Assembly: GCF_004339765.1 (NCBI RefSeq)
Contig: NZ_SMGO01000002.1
Location: forward strand, 620,001-684,000
Length of the DNA: 64,000 bases
Direction: 5' to 3'
Origin: Albibacterium bauzanense
Lineage (GTDB): Bacteria > Bacteroidota > Bacteroidia > Sphingobacteriales > Sphingobacteriaceae
Each line of letters starts with the position of its first letter. Position 1 is the first letter of the stretch. This document shows, piece after piece, positions 18,780 to 27,264 of this stretch. The notes beneath the pieces are model-generated. The model had not been told where the DNA came from. It searched no databases and saw nothing but the letters and a program-made list of their open reading frames with translations. The position numbers and the translations under genes are program-made.

Positions 18780-19553
18780 TCAGAAATTAGGCTTTCTTTT
18801 TTCCAGAAAAGCAAGTACCCCTTCTTTGAATTCTTCGGTGCCAAACAGGTTGGAAAACTCATTAATCTCTGTTTCATAACCTTCGTTAGATAGAGAGGCG
18901 TTTACTGCACGGATAGCTGCAGAAATGGCTCGTGGAGAACGTGTGGCAATTTTATTCAATAGTGTGTTTGCTTTATTTATGAGGTCTGATAATGGAACTA
19001 CATAGTTTACAAGGCCAATAGAAAGAGCCTTATTGGCATCAATCATATCTCCAGTCAAAATAATCTCGAGTGCATGCCCTCTTCCTACTAATTGAGTAAG
19101 ACGCTGTGTTCCGCCATAGCCGGGTATCAATCCTAATGAAACTTCCGGAAGTCCCATTAAGGCGTGATCTGCTGCTATGCGGATATGACAAGCCATGGCT
19201 AATTCCAATCCTCCACCTAGTGCAAAACCATTGATTGCCGCAATAATTGGTTTGCTTGCTTGATGTATTACATCAAATACTTTGCTTTGCTCTTCACGAG
19301 CTAATTCCTTACCTTCTTTTGAATCAAACGTTGAAAACTCAGCGATATCTGCTCCTGCGACGAATGCTTTTTCACCTGTTCCAGTTAATATAACACCTTT
19401 TACATTATCTTCTCTTAAGGCATCGATAATTGCATGATGCAGTTCATCTAATGTGTCTTTATTGAGCGCATTTAGTTTCTTTTCCCTGTTAATTGAGATC
19501 GTACAAGTTGAAAGATCCTGATTAACAATAATGTTATGATAATCTGTTTTCAT
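18780..19553 (-). CDS. enoyl-CoA hydratase/isomerase family protein
   Basis: 257 aa from ATG 19553 (a TTG nine bases upstream is possible). Crotonase fold: oxyanion-hole segment AFVAGADIAEF near residue 65, then GFALGGGLELAMACHIRIAA, and PEVSLGLIPGYGGTQRL with the second glutamate region of a true hydratase. Both catalytic-type acidic positions (E in GGGLELAMAC and E in LPEVSLG) appear present, so hydration of 2-enoyl-CoA is likely. The gene is 18 bp downstream of a B12-binding mutase subunit and probably co-transcribed, suggesting branched-chain or odd-chain acyl-CoA breakdown. Confidence 0.88.
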   Translation of the reverse strand: MKTDYHNIIVNQDLSTCTISINREKKLNALNKDTLDELHHAIIDALREDNVKGVILTGTGEKAFVAGADIAEFSTFDSKEGKELAREEQSKVFDVIHQASKPIIAAINGFALGGGLELAMACHIRIAADHALMGLPEVSLGLIPGYGGTQRLTQLVGRGHALEIILTGDMIDANKALSIGLVNYVVPLSDLINKANTLLNKIATRSPRAISAAIRAVNASLSNEGYETEINEFSNLFGTEEFKEGVLAFLEKRKPNF

Positions 19554-19571
19554 GAAAGACAAATTAGAAGA

Positions 19572-19991
19572 TTAGTAATTTCTGTTCTCTAAAGTCCAGT
19601 TTTGGATATATGCTACAATATCATTCATAGAAGTTCCTGGAGCAAAGAGTTTGCCAACGCCTATTTTATTCAAGGCTTGCATATCGTCCTCTGGAATAAT
19701 CCCTCCTCCTGTAAGCAAGACGTTTTTTACGCCTTTTTCTTTCATAAGATTGATGATCTTCGTGAAGACAGTCATATGTGCTCCAGATAATATAGATATT
19801 CCGATGGCATCAACATCCTCCTGAAGAGCGGCATTAACAACCATTTCCGGACTCTGGCGTAAACCGGTATAAATAACCTCCATTCCTGCATCACGTAAGG
19901 TTGTTGCAATGACTTTGGCCCCACGGTCATGTCCGTCTAATCCAACTTTAGCAACTAAAACGCGAATAGGTCTGCTTAATGTTTCTGCCAT
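19572..19991 (-). CDS. stand-alone cobalamin-binding domain protein (methylmalonyl-CoA mutase C-terminal type)
   Basis: 139 aa consisting only of a B12-binding Rossmann domain. The cobalamin ligand motif DxHxxG is D19-G-H21-D-R-G24, followed by ISILSGAHM and [12 protein letters not shown], all standard for the methylmalonyl-CoA mutase C-terminal domain. No catalytic (TIM-barrel) subunit or MeaB chaperone gene is next to it; it must partner with a separately encoded large subunit. It is followed by an enoyl-CoA hydratase. Confidence 0.9.
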   Translation of the reverse strand: MAETLSRPIRVLVAKVGLDGHDRGAKVIATTLRDAGMEVIYTGLRQSPEMVVNAALQEDVDAIGISILSGAHMTVFTKIINLMKEKGVKNVLLTGGGIIPEDDMQALNKIGVGKLFAPGTSMNDIVAYIQNWTLENRNY

Positions 19992-20108
19992 AAATACTTT
20001 TGCTTAAAGTTAGAAACTTTTAGATGAATTAGGATATTGAATTATTCTGATTTTTAATTTAAAAAATAATTTTCGTATATTTATACTTAATTATCTAATA
20101 GTTACTTT

Positions 20109-20141
20109 TTTGGCATTAATGAGTTTTAAAAATTATATTTG
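20109..20141 (+). promoter_or_regulatory. Bacteroidota-type promoter of the L,D-transpeptidase gene
   Basis: TTTG at 20109-20112 and TATATTTG at 20134-20141 are 21 nt apart. Transcription would begin near 20146, about 18 nt before the ATG at 20164. Good match to both boxes. Confidence 0.65.
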
Positions 20142-20163
20142 CCAACTTTAATAGAGATTTTGC

Positions 20164-20973
20164 ATGGATGTGAGAAAGATTACTTTATTTCCGAAATTAA
20201 TATTGCTTGTAATAGCTATCATTACCCTAAGTTGGGTGCCTGTTAATTCCGTAAATGAAAATAGTTTTAAAGTAAATAAAAAGAGTTCGGTACTAAGCCC
20301 GGTTAAATTATTAGAAAGCGAAGCCTCGACAATTTATGAGAACACTAAGTTGGCGGACGTTGGTCTTTCTTTTAATGTATTTGAACAAGCCTATATTGGT
20401 TTTCTAAATTTAAAAAAATCAGATAAAATAAGTGAAGACGCTTCTGTCTTAAGTATTGCCGATTTTGATCAATCAAGTAAAGCCAAACGTTTATGGATTC
20501 TTGATTTGAAGACAGATAGTTTATTGTTAAATACCTGGGTATCTCACGGTAGAGGAAGTGGCAATGATATGGCAACAAAATTTTCTAATTTGAGTAATTC
20601 ATATCAAAGCAGCTTAGGATTTTATGTGACCGGAGAGGTATATAGGGGTAAGCATGGACGTTCTTTGCGATTAGATGGTATGGATAATGGATTTAATGAT
20701 AATGCACGCGATCGCGCCATTGTTTTGCACGGCGCTCCTTATGTAAGCTCTCAAGCCATTAAAAGTTTGAATCGTTTAGGTTTGAGTCATGGTTGTCCTG
20801 CTGTTCCTCTTGAACTAACTAATCAGATTATTGATCTTATCAAGGAAAAAACGGTTCTTTATATTCATGCAAGTTCACCTGTCTATCATTCTGTATATTT
20901 AGATTCAGAAGAAGCCGGCAAACATTTATTAGCCTATACTCATCTAGATTCCACTTTTCAAGTAGGGATATAA
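20164..20973 (+). CDS. murein L,D-transpeptidase catalytic domain (YkuD_2) protein
   Basis: 269 aa. Signal peptide or anchor at residues 10-27 (PKLILLVIAIITLSWVPV). The catalytic domain has the HGAP motif (H189) and SHGCPAV with nucleophile C211, the pattern of the shorter YkuD_2 branch rather than SHGCVR. Such enzymes cross-link or release peptidoglycan stem peptides with the active cysteine in the periplasm. Its last 30 bp overlap the last 30 bp of a second, different L,D-transpeptidase on the other strand. A two-box promoter precedes it. Confidence 0.88.
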   Translation: MDVRKITLFPKLILLVIAIITLSWVPVNSVNENSFKVNKKSSVLSPVKLLESEASTIYENTKLADVGLSFNVFEQAYIGFLNLKKSDKISEDASVLSIADFDQSSKAKRLWILDLKTDSLLLNTWVSHGRGSGNDMATKFSNLSNSYQSSLGFYVTGEVYRGKHGRSLRLDGMDNGFNDNARDRAIVLHGAPYVSSQAIKSLNRLGLSHGCPAVPLELTNQIIDLIKEKTVLYIHASSPVYHSVYLDSEEAGKHLLAYTHLDSTFQVGI

Positions 20974-22395
20974 AACAGTATCTTCTCCGTATATATCGGA
21001 ATAAAAATACAAAGTATTGTTTCTCAGATTGATGGTTTTATAGTCTAAAACTACTTGCGTCTGTGGTGATAATGCGATGTCGTTAGCGTCCATTTGTTCG
21101 GTTGATTCCATCTCGCTTTTAATTTCATTGAATTTATCCCCATTTCCAAAGAGTGCTTGTGCCAAATCCAGAGGTTTAGCAACCCGAACACAACCATGGC
21201 TTAGTGCTCTATTTTCTTTTTCAAAAGCAGTTTGAGTAGGTGTATCGTGTAAGTATACACTGCTATTATTTTTAAATAAGAATTTAATTTTTCCAAGTGC
21301 ATTCTCACTTCCGGGTCTTTGTCTAAAACGATAAGGCAGATTGTCTGGTGAGAAAGCAGACCAGTCTATATTCTCCGAGCCTTCTATAACTTTCCCATCT
21401 TCAAGAACGTCAATTCCACTGTTAACGAGATAGAATCGATCCTCCTGTACATGCTTTAACATTTCTTTACCAGCAATACTTTTTGGAATATTCCAAACAG
21501 GGTTTACTTGTACACTATGAATTTTGCTTGCTAAAACAGGAGTCTCGTGACCAGTTTCGCCAACTACCACCTTCATGTTTATTATGGATTTCCCTTCTTT
21601 AAATACATCCAATTGAAAGGCCGGAATATTTACATATACCATATTAGAAGCATCAAAATCTTGTTTCCAACGTGCTCGTTCCATATTAACTATAATAGTT
21701 TTTGAAATTTCTTTTCTCTGCTGGTCTTCTACTGCTAAGTTCGACTTTAATTCTTTTTGTAAAGCGAGGTAAAGAGGTGATGTTGGTTGGATACTATCCA
21801 AGAGAGATGTTAGGTCTGTCGAGGTAAGAATGCTTTTCATAAAAACAGAATCTGGCCGTTTTGTTTCTATATAATAGCGCCGCAACACTTTATTAGGATT
21901 AACAACACCGTATTGAAGGGCATTGCTATAGTTAATTAAAGCATCTGCAGTTGAGATTTCCAACTGAGCAAGCTCTTTGTATGCATCTTCTTCTGTCTTG
22001 ATTGCATCCTTGGAGATTATCGCATTTAGAAGCTTCTGATAATTATCAGCGTGGAAATAATCAGAACCTATTCCATGCTCAAGACTATTAGCTAATCGTT
22101 CAGCAAGTTGATTCAATTTATTGTCGTGAATAAACTTCTTAATTAGCGTAGCCTGATAGCCATTTTGTTTATAGTAGTTGGCAAGGAAGGTTTTATTTTT
22201 GAAATTATTTCCTTCTTTTTCAAGGGTTGACTGTAGAGTAGCGGCCAGCTTCTCTTCCTCTATATTCTTATAGACATCATTCTTTGTTTCTTTAGATAAG
22301 ATACTTCCTAAAGTAGATTCACGATTACAAGATGTAAATATTAATAAAAATATAAAGGATATAAGTAATATCGGATGGTAACTTCTAACTTTCAT
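20944..22395 (-). CDS. L,D-transpeptidase lipoprotein of the YcbB/LdtD type
   Basis: 483 aa. Signal peptide with lipobox-like LIFTSC (Cys at residue 22), so probably a lipoprotein. A helical N-terminal scaffold (about 35-245) is typical of YcbB-like proteins, which have a domain inserted in the catalytic part. The YkuD core spans about 245-425, with NPVWNIPKSIAGKEML, HDTPTQTAFE and the active-site SHGCVRV with nucleophile C402. It makes 3-3 cross-links in peptidoglycan. It converges with and overlaps the YkuD_2 gene by 30 bp, so the pair may be co-regulated or mutually antisense. Confidence 0.9.
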   Translation of the reverse strand: MKVRSYHPILLISFIFLLIFTSCNRESTLGSILSKETKNDVYKNIEEEKLAATLQSTLEKEGNNFKNKTFLANYYKQNGYQATLIKKFIHDNKLNQLAERLANSLEHGIGSDYFHADNYQKLLNAIISKDAIKTEEDAYKELAQLEISTADALINYSNALQYGVVNPNKVLRRYYIETKRPDSVFMKSILTSTDLTSLLDSIQPTSPLYLALQKELKSNLAVEDQQRKEISKTIIVNMERARWKQDFDASNMVYVNIPAFQLDVFKEGKSIINMKVVVGETGHETPVLASKIHSVQVNPVWNIPKSIAGKEMLKHVQEDRFYLVNSGIDVLEDGKVIEGSENIDWSAFSPDNLPYRFRQRPGSENALGKIKFLFKNNSSVYLHDTPTQTAFEKENRALSHGCVRVAKPLDLAQALFGNGDKFNEIKSEMESTEQMDANDIALSPQTQVVLDYKTINLRNNTLYFYSDIYGEDTVLYPYLKSGI

Positions 22396-22456
22396 ATATA
22401 GTTTATGTTAAACTATGGTTAGAATGCAATAAGTTTGCCAGTTCTGAAGAGAAGAA

Positions 22457-22933
22457 TTAATTAGTAATAGGTGTCGCTGGCTCTATTCTTAATCCAATGT
22501 CACTAATCCCTTTAAGGCCATTTACACGCATATTTTGCTCGAATTGAAAAGTATATTTTCCAGTATCAGTGAAGTGATAATCTTTTAAAAAACGCACCTG
22601 TTGGCTAATCAGGCTCCCGGCACTTTTGCCTTTCCAAAGGCCTTCAGGGTTGGCTAATTTAACTTCTACCCGGTAGGTTATCCTGGTTTTATCCGGATTT
22701 TGCTGATGGATTAAGATGAAAATATTTGAAAAGGGATAATCGATAGAATTCCTTAGGTTTAAATAGAGATGATATGGAGTATCCTTATTGGTTATATGAA
22801 CAGGAAACAGAGGTTTCTGTTCATATAACCAAGCTTTGTTTTTAATGGGTATATTTTGATCTATAAGCGCATTGTCTGAACAAGCAGCCAGACCAAAAAA
22901 AAGAATTATCAGCAAGGAAAGCTTAGCCTTCAT
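22457..22933 (-). CDS. gldH: gliding motility lipoprotein GldH
   Basis: 158 aa from ATG 22933. This start gives a classical lipoprotein signal MKAKLSLLIILFFGLAACSD with the lipobox Cys at 18; the longer reading frame upstream lies inside ricT and lacks a signal. The mature part matches GldH: SIDYPFSNIFILIH and a C-terminal YTFQFEQNMRVNGLKGISD ending with an IGLRIE strand. GldH is required for gliding in Flavobacterium but is kept in many non-gliding Bacteroidota. It overlaps ricT by 11 bp, giving translational coupling in a ricT-gldH unit with holB upstream. Confidence 0.9.
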   Translation of the reverse strand: MKAKLSLLIILFFGLAACSDNALIDQNIPIKNKAWLYEQKPLFPVHITNKDTPYHLYLNLRNSIDYPFSNIFILIHQQNPDKTRITYRVEVKLANPEGLWKGKSAGSLISQQVRFLKDYHFTDTGKYTFQFEQNMRVNGLKGISDIGLRIEPATPITN

Positions 22934-24287
22934 TTGTATTATCCGGTTTGTTAGGATTTTTAGGACGCTTATTATACCGCTTCTTTTTACGTACTTGTCC
23001 TTCTGTTTTAGGCTGAGGCTCCTTTGTTGCACCTTTTACTTCAACAGTTTTGTTTTCTACAGGAACTCGTTCAGCAGGTTTTTTTGCAGGAGCCTTATCC
23101 ATTAAAGGTTTATTCTCGCTTGTTGTCTTTTCTAACCGATTATTCTTATTTCTTGAACGATTCTTTGAATTGCGTCTTTTATTTTTGTTCTCGTCTAAGC
23201 GGGTTAAGCTGTCTTGTCCTACTACATTTTCATAATCATAGGTACGTTCTTTTTCTTTAACTCCTACAGTCGGGATTGTTAGATCTTTAATATCCTCCGG
23301 TTTTATCCCTTTAAGGTTTTGTTGTTGAATTTCTTTTACCCGGTCAATTGGTAAAGGAATCCAGCTGTCATCACCTTGAAAACTAAACCACATCAGTCGT
23401 TTAAAGATATCGGTCTTCTGTAGGTAAGCATTGCCTTTTATGGTTTCCAGTTTATTAATATCTGTTGGAATATCCTTTAAAGCATCCATATAAGTGTCTA
23501 ACTCATAGTTTAAACAACATTTCAGTTTGCCACATTGGCCAGCCAATTTTAGGGTATTTAAAGAAAGATTCTGATATCGGGCTGCAGAGGTGGATACCGT
23601 TTTAAAGTCTGTTAACCAAGTTGAGCAACATAATTCACGACCGCAGGAGCCAATACCACCTAAGCGGCTAGCTTCTTGACGCATACCTATTTGTCGCATC
23701 TCAATCCTTATGCGGAAGGTCTCGGCCATGCTTTTTATTAGCTCTCTAAAGTCAACACGACCATCGGCTGTATAATAGAAAGTAGCTTTAGATTTATCTC
23801 CCTGATAATCTACATCGCTAATTTTCATGGATAAGCCTAATTGCAGAGCAAGGGTACGTGCTTTATGCATAGTTTCCCATTCCAATGCTTTTGCTGCTTC
23901 ATATTTTTCAATATCAGATGGTGTCGGTTTACGATATACCTTCTTTAAAACAGATTCTTCCTTTGTGTTTTGTTTTTTTAGCTGTAATCGTACCAGTTCG
24001 CCCATGAGCGATACATGTCCGATATCATAGCCATTAGTAGATGATTCAACAACAATCATCTCACCCATTTCCATATATAAGTCATTCTCATTTACGAAAA
24101 ACTCTTTTCTGGATCCCTTAAAACGTACTTCAATGATGTTAAAAGGTTTATAATTTGATGGCATATCCATGTGGGACAGCCAGTCGTAAACATCTAATTT
24201 ATTGCAACCATTTGTGGTGCATGTGCCATTACTTTGGCAACCCTTTGGTGAACAACCACCTCCGGATGAACAACTATTACATCCCAT
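22923..24287 (-). CDS. ricT: PSP1-domain protein, RicT (YaaT) homologue
   Basis: 454 aa. The N-terminus is cysteine-rich (C3, C6, C12, C17, C23, C28), an extension seen in Bacteroidota members and likely metal-binding. The PSP1 domain covers about residues 40-330 with DVDYQGDKSKATFYYTADGRV, the cysteine-rich RELCCST and KLKCCLNYELD motifs. In Bacillus RicT forms a [4Fe-4S]-containing RicAFT complex with RNase Y in mRNA maturation. The tail from about 350 is basic, disordered and rich in K, N, R and P. It sits 1 bp behind holB and overlaps gldH, a conserved Bacteroidota order. Confidence 0.9.
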   Translation of the reverse strand: MGCNSCSSGGGCSPKGCQSNGTCTTNGCNKLDVYDWLSHMDMPSNYKPFNIIEVRFKGSRKEFFVNENDLYMEMGEMIVVESSTNGYDIGHVSLMGELVRLQLKKQNTKEESVLKKVYRKPTPSDIEKYEAAKALEWETMHKARTLALQLGLSMKISDVDYQGDKSKATFYYTADGRVDFRELIKSMAETFRIRIEMRQIGMRQEASRLGGIGSCGRELCCSTWLTDFKTVSTSAARYQNLSLNTLKLAGQCGKLKCCLNYELDTYMDALKDIPTDINKLETIKGNAYLQKTDIFKRLMWFSFQGDDSWIPLPIDRVKEIQQQNLKGIKPEDIKDLTIPTVGVKEKERTYDYENVVGQDSLTRLDENKNKRRNSKNRSRNKNNRLEKTTSENKPLMDKAPAKKPAERVPVENKTVEVKGATKEPQPKTEGQVRKKKRYNKRPKNPNKPDNTNEG

Positions 24288-24288
24288 A

Positions 24289-25431
24289 TTATATATATTG
24301 AGTCCCTTTCGGGAGCGTTTGGTACTTTAAAAACAATACGATCTGCAAAGATACATCTAAAAATAAGATTTTCGGATTTGCATTCCGTTCAATATGATAG
24401 CTTGCTTTCTCAAACTCAGCTACTACTGCTTCAATTTGTGTGTAGTCAAAACGTTTGCTAAACTTATCTGCAAAGTCTTGCTCCACTTCAGGTAAAAATA
24501 CTAACTCAACCAGATCTTCTTTTAATAGAAGCGCCTCTCGCATCATGTTTATGGCATATAGAAGAAAGCTTTTCTGGCCTTCTCTGCCTAGTTTAGCCAA
24601 ACTATTTTCTACAAATTCAATGATATCAGAACCCCTATCTGTTACACAAACATTCATCCATGTTTTTAGCAGATCCAAGTGGTCATTCTCTTCTTCACCA
24701 ATTAAATTTTGAGCTTTTTGAATGTTCCCATCACTAATGTATGCAATTTGTTTGGCCTTATATTCGTTTAGCCCTTTATTTACTAATAAATATTCAACTA
24801 CTTCTTGTTCTTTTAACCGATTAACTTTTATCAATTGAGTACGAGAGAGAATAGTTGTTAAAATCTGGTCCTGATTTTCGGCTACTAATAAGAATAGAGT
24901 ATTAGCAGGTGGCTCTTCAATCAGTTTAAGCAGTGCATTCCCTTGTTTATCCAGGTATTCAGGGAGCCACATAATAAGTACTTTATAAGCCCCCTCGTAG
25001 CTTTTTAGACTTAATTTCTTTATGATTTGGTGGCATTCGGCAATATTGATATTAGCCTGCTTATTATCTTCTCCCAGATGATTACGCCAATTATCTAAAT
25101 TTAGATAAGGGTTCTTAAGGAAAATTGATCGCCATTGTTCCATATAATTCGCCGCAGTTTCATCCTTCTTTTTTGCAAAAAACGGGTAAGAAAAATGAAG
25201 GTCTGGATGAATTAGCTTAATATATTTCCGACATGAAGGACAAAGGCCGCAGCTGTCTTCTTCTTGTTTGTTTTCACAATTCAAATATTGCGCATAGGCT
25301 ACAGCAAGAGCCAGACTTCCGCTTCCTGTTGGACCAAGAAATAGTTGAGCATGGCTCACCCTATTATCCTGAACAGACTGTATAAGTCTCTTCTTCAGAA
25401 CCTCTTGTCCGAAAATATCTTTAAATTGCAT
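24289..25431 (-). CDS. holB: DNA polymerase III subunit delta'
   Basis: 380 aa clamp-loader subunit. The AAA+ domain begins at residue 1; the P-loop region reads GPTGSGSLALA, where the Lys of Walker A is replaced by Ser, so it probably does not hydrolyse ATP, as known for delta'. A zinc finger with C-X8-C-X2-C-X2-C spacing follows (from CENKQEEDSC). The SRC-like sensor 1 segment is ILSRTQLIKV. It heads the holB-ricT-gldH run (1-bp gap to ricT) and is divergent from ruvX, with 62 bp between the start codons. Confidence 0.92.
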   Translation of the reverse strand: MQFKDIFGQEVLKKRLIQSVQDNRVSHAQLFLGPTGSGSLALAVAYAQYLNCENKQEEDSCGLCPSCRKYIKLIHPDLHFSYPFFAKKKDETAANYMEQWRSIFLKNPYLNLDNWRNHLGEDNKQANINIAECHQIIKKLSLKSYEGAYKVLIMWLPEYLDKQGNALLKLIEEPPANTLFLLVAENQDQILTTILSRTQLIKVNRLKEQEVVEYLLVNKGLNEYKAKQIAYISDGNIQKAQNLIGEEENDHLDLLKTWMNVCVTDRGSDIIEFVENSLAKLGREGQKSFLLYAINMMREALLLKEDLVELVFLPEVEQDFADKFSKRFDYTQIEAVVAEFEKASYHIERNANPKILFLDVSLQIVLFLKYQTLPKGTQYI

Positions 25432-25463
25432 ACAAGGTGAAAATGTCTTTGGTTTCTAAGGCG

Positions 25464-25471
25464 TATCTTTG
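25464..25471 (+). promoter_or_regulatory. -7 element of ruvX
   Basis: TATCTTTG matches TAnnTTTG. Transcription would start near 25475, giving a leader of about 20 nt before the ATG at 25494. This also argues against the longer reading frame that starts at 25437. No -33 box at standard spacing. Confidence 0.5.
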
Positions 25472-25493
25472 CATCTTAACAAAGATAATAAAA

Positions 25494-25910
25494 ATGAGGA
25501 TAATGGCTTTTGATTATGGAACTAAGCGAATCGGAATTGCGGTTACAGATCCGCTTCAGATCATAGCTACGGCTTTAACTACTATTCATCCAAATGAATC
25601 CTTAACTTTTATAAAAAAATATATCCAGACCGAAGCTGTCGAAAAGTTTATTGTTGGCTCTCCTTTGCAAATGGATGGTAGCCCCTCTGAATCGGCTCCT
25701 CATGTAAATGGTTTTGTTCGAAGCCTGAAAAAGAACTTTCCTGATATTCCTGTTGTTACAATTGACGAGCGATTTACTTCAAAAATGGCATCGGCAGTTA
25801 TTGCACAAAGCGGATTAAAAAAGGGTAAAAGACAACAAAAGTCGTTGGTAGATCAAATTTCTGCTGTTATAATCTTGCAAAGCTATATGGAAAGTTCGTA
25901 TCTTGAATAG
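25494..25910 (+). CDS. ruvX: Holliday junction resolvase RuvX / YqgF
   Basis: 138 aa, RNase H-like fold. Catalytic acidic residues are visible: the Asp of MRIMAFDYGTKRIGIAVTD (D6), the Glu in TIDERFTSK, and the Asp in LVDQISAVIIL. The family processes pre-16S rRNA 5' ends and has been called a Holliday junction resolvase. The start at 25494 was chosen over 25437 because it begins exactly at the conserved first strand and follows a promoter element. An O-methyltransferase follows after 23 bp with its own promoter motif. Confidence 0.93.
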   Translation: MRIMAFDYGTKRIGIAVTDPLQIIATALTTIHPNESLTFIKKYIQTEAVEKFIVGSPLQMDGSPSESAPHVNGFVRSLKKNFPDIPVVTIDERFTSKMASAVIAQSGLKKGKRQQKSLVDQISAVIILQSYMESSYLE

Positions 25911-25921
25911 GTTTTAATTAT

Positions 25922-25929
25922 TACTTTTG
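25922..25929 (+). promoter_or_regulatory. -7 element abutting the O-methyltransferase start
   Basis: TACTTTTG ends 4 nt before the ATG at 25934. If this is the promoter, the mRNA would begin at or next to the start codon, a leaderless transcript. No clear -33 box. Confidence 0.4.
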
Positions 25930-25933
25930 CTAT

Positions 25934-26569
25934 ATGAATTTGTTTGATGATAATTTAGCTGGTTATTTAGAGAATCATTCTAGTCCTGAGAATGAGCTTT
26001 TGAAGCAGATTAACAGAGAAACACATCTTAAAGAGCCAAGAGCACACATGCTTTCAGGCCATTATCAAGGTCGTGTGTTAAGCCTGATAAGTAAAATGAA
26101 ATCTCCAAAAAGAATTATTGAAGTAGGTACTTTTACAGGATATGCAACGTTATGTCTGGCAGAAGGATTAAACTCTGATGGAATTATTCATACCATCGAT
26201 ATAAATGAGGAGCTGGAAGAAAGGGTTCAAGGATATTTTAATGACTCAATTTATGCAGATCAAATAAAATACCATATAGGAGATGCGATTGATATCATTC
26301 CTACCCTTCATGATTCATTTGATATGGCTTTTATTGATGCCGATAAAAAGAACAACTTCAACTATTATGAGTTAATTCTTGATAAAATGCCATCAGGTGG
26401 TGTTATCCTAATTGATAATGTACTATGGAAAGGTAAAGTACTGGAAGATACACCTGATAAGCAAACCGAAATTATTTTAGAGCTAAATGAGAAAATAGCT
26501 GCGGATGAACGTGTAGAAAAGGTAATTCTACCCATCCGCGACGGATTGTTCCTGATCCGTAAGTTGTAA
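25934..26569 (+). CDS. SAM-dependent O-methyltransferase (catechol-type)
   Basis: 211 aa class I methyltransferase of the Methyltransf_3 family. The SAM-binding motif I is IIEVGTFTGYATLCLA (near residue 56); the metal and substrate residues are in MAFIDADKKNNFNYY (D after DMAFI) and VILIDNVLWKGKV. These enzymes need a divalent metal and methylate vicinal hydroxyls; the natural substrate is unknown. It lies between ruvX and a glucosaminidase gene (14 bp downstream) that may be co-transcribed. The promoter-like element is directly before the ATG. Confidence 0.9.
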   Translation: MNLFDDNLAGYLENHSSPENELLKQINRETHLKEPRAHMLSGHYQGRVLSLISKMKSPKRIIEVGTFTGYATLCLAEGLNSDGIIHTIDINEELEERVQGYFNDSIYADQIKYHIGDAIDIIPTLHDSFDMAFIDADKKNNFNYYELILDKMPSGGVILIDNVLWKGKVLEDTPDKQTEIILELNEKIAADERVEKVILPIRDGLFLIRKL

Positions 26570-26583
26570 CAAAAAAGACAAAG

Positions 26584-27258
26584 ATGGAAGTTAAGAAATA
26601 TATAGGTTGGATATTTATCAGTATCAGTTTAACTTTATTTATTCCTCAACAACTGCTTGCACAGCAAAAATACACGGCTCAATCTTATATCCAGGCAAAC
26701 AAAGACGCTGCTATAAAGTATATGAAGGAATATGGAATCCCGGCAAGTATTATACTGGGTATTGCTTATCATGAGAGTGCTCATGGAAATAGTAAGCTTG
26801 CTACTTATCTCAATAATCATTTTGGAATTAAAGGTAAAAACAACAGCACCAAAATTAAATCAGCTTATAAAGGGTACGATTCAGTTGAGGATTCTTATTT
26901 CGACTTTGTTAATCTCATAGAAAGTCGTAAACAGTTCAATGTTCTTATCGATAAATATGGCCCTGGAAATTATAAAGATTGGGTGTTTGGTATTGCAAGA
27001 GGCGGTTATGCTGCAAGCAGTAAATGGGCATCTCAGGTAATTGCAATTATAGATAAACATAAACTTTATGAATTGGATGAGAATCCTGCTAGCCAGTCTA
27101 ATGTACAGCTTGCTGATTCCCAGAATAATTATACAGTTAAGAAAGGAGATTCATTATCAGAATTAGCAAGGCGTTTCCAGACAACTGTAAGTGATATCAA
27201 GGATAAAAATAAGCTTACATCATCAAACCTTCAAATCGGTCAAGAATTAATGCTCTAA
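26584..27258 (+). CDS. glucosaminidase-LysM peptidoglycan hydrolase (first of tandem pair)
   Basis: 224 aa. Signal peptide at residues 7-27 (IGWIFISISLTLFIPQQLLA, cleavage near LAQQ). A glucosaminidase domain (GH73 type) spans about 30-160, with the catalytic Glu in GIAYHESAHGNSKLA and the NNHFGIKGK signature. A LysM domain closes the protein (YTVKKGDSLSELARRFQTT). It should cut the glycan strands between GlcNAc and MurNAc in the periplasm. The next gene (6 bp downstream) is a diverged paralogue with the same domain order. Confidence 0.9.
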   Translation: MEVKKYIGWIFISISLTLFIPQQLLAQQKYTAQSYIQANKDAAIKYMKEYGIPASIILGIAYHESAHGNSKLATYLNNHFGIKGKNNSTKIKSAYKGYDSVEDSYFDFVNLIESRKQFNVLIDKYGPGNYKDWVFGIARGGYAASSKWASQVIAIIDKHKLYELDENPASQSNVQLADSQNNYTVKKGDSLSELARRFQTTVSDIKDKNKLTSSNLQIGQELML

Positions 27259-27264
27259 ACTTCT

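Noticed and set aside
22934-23032. Longer N-terminus for gldH
   Set aside because: It lies inside ricT, is basic and lacks a signal, whereas the ATG at 22933 gives a proper lipoprotein signal.
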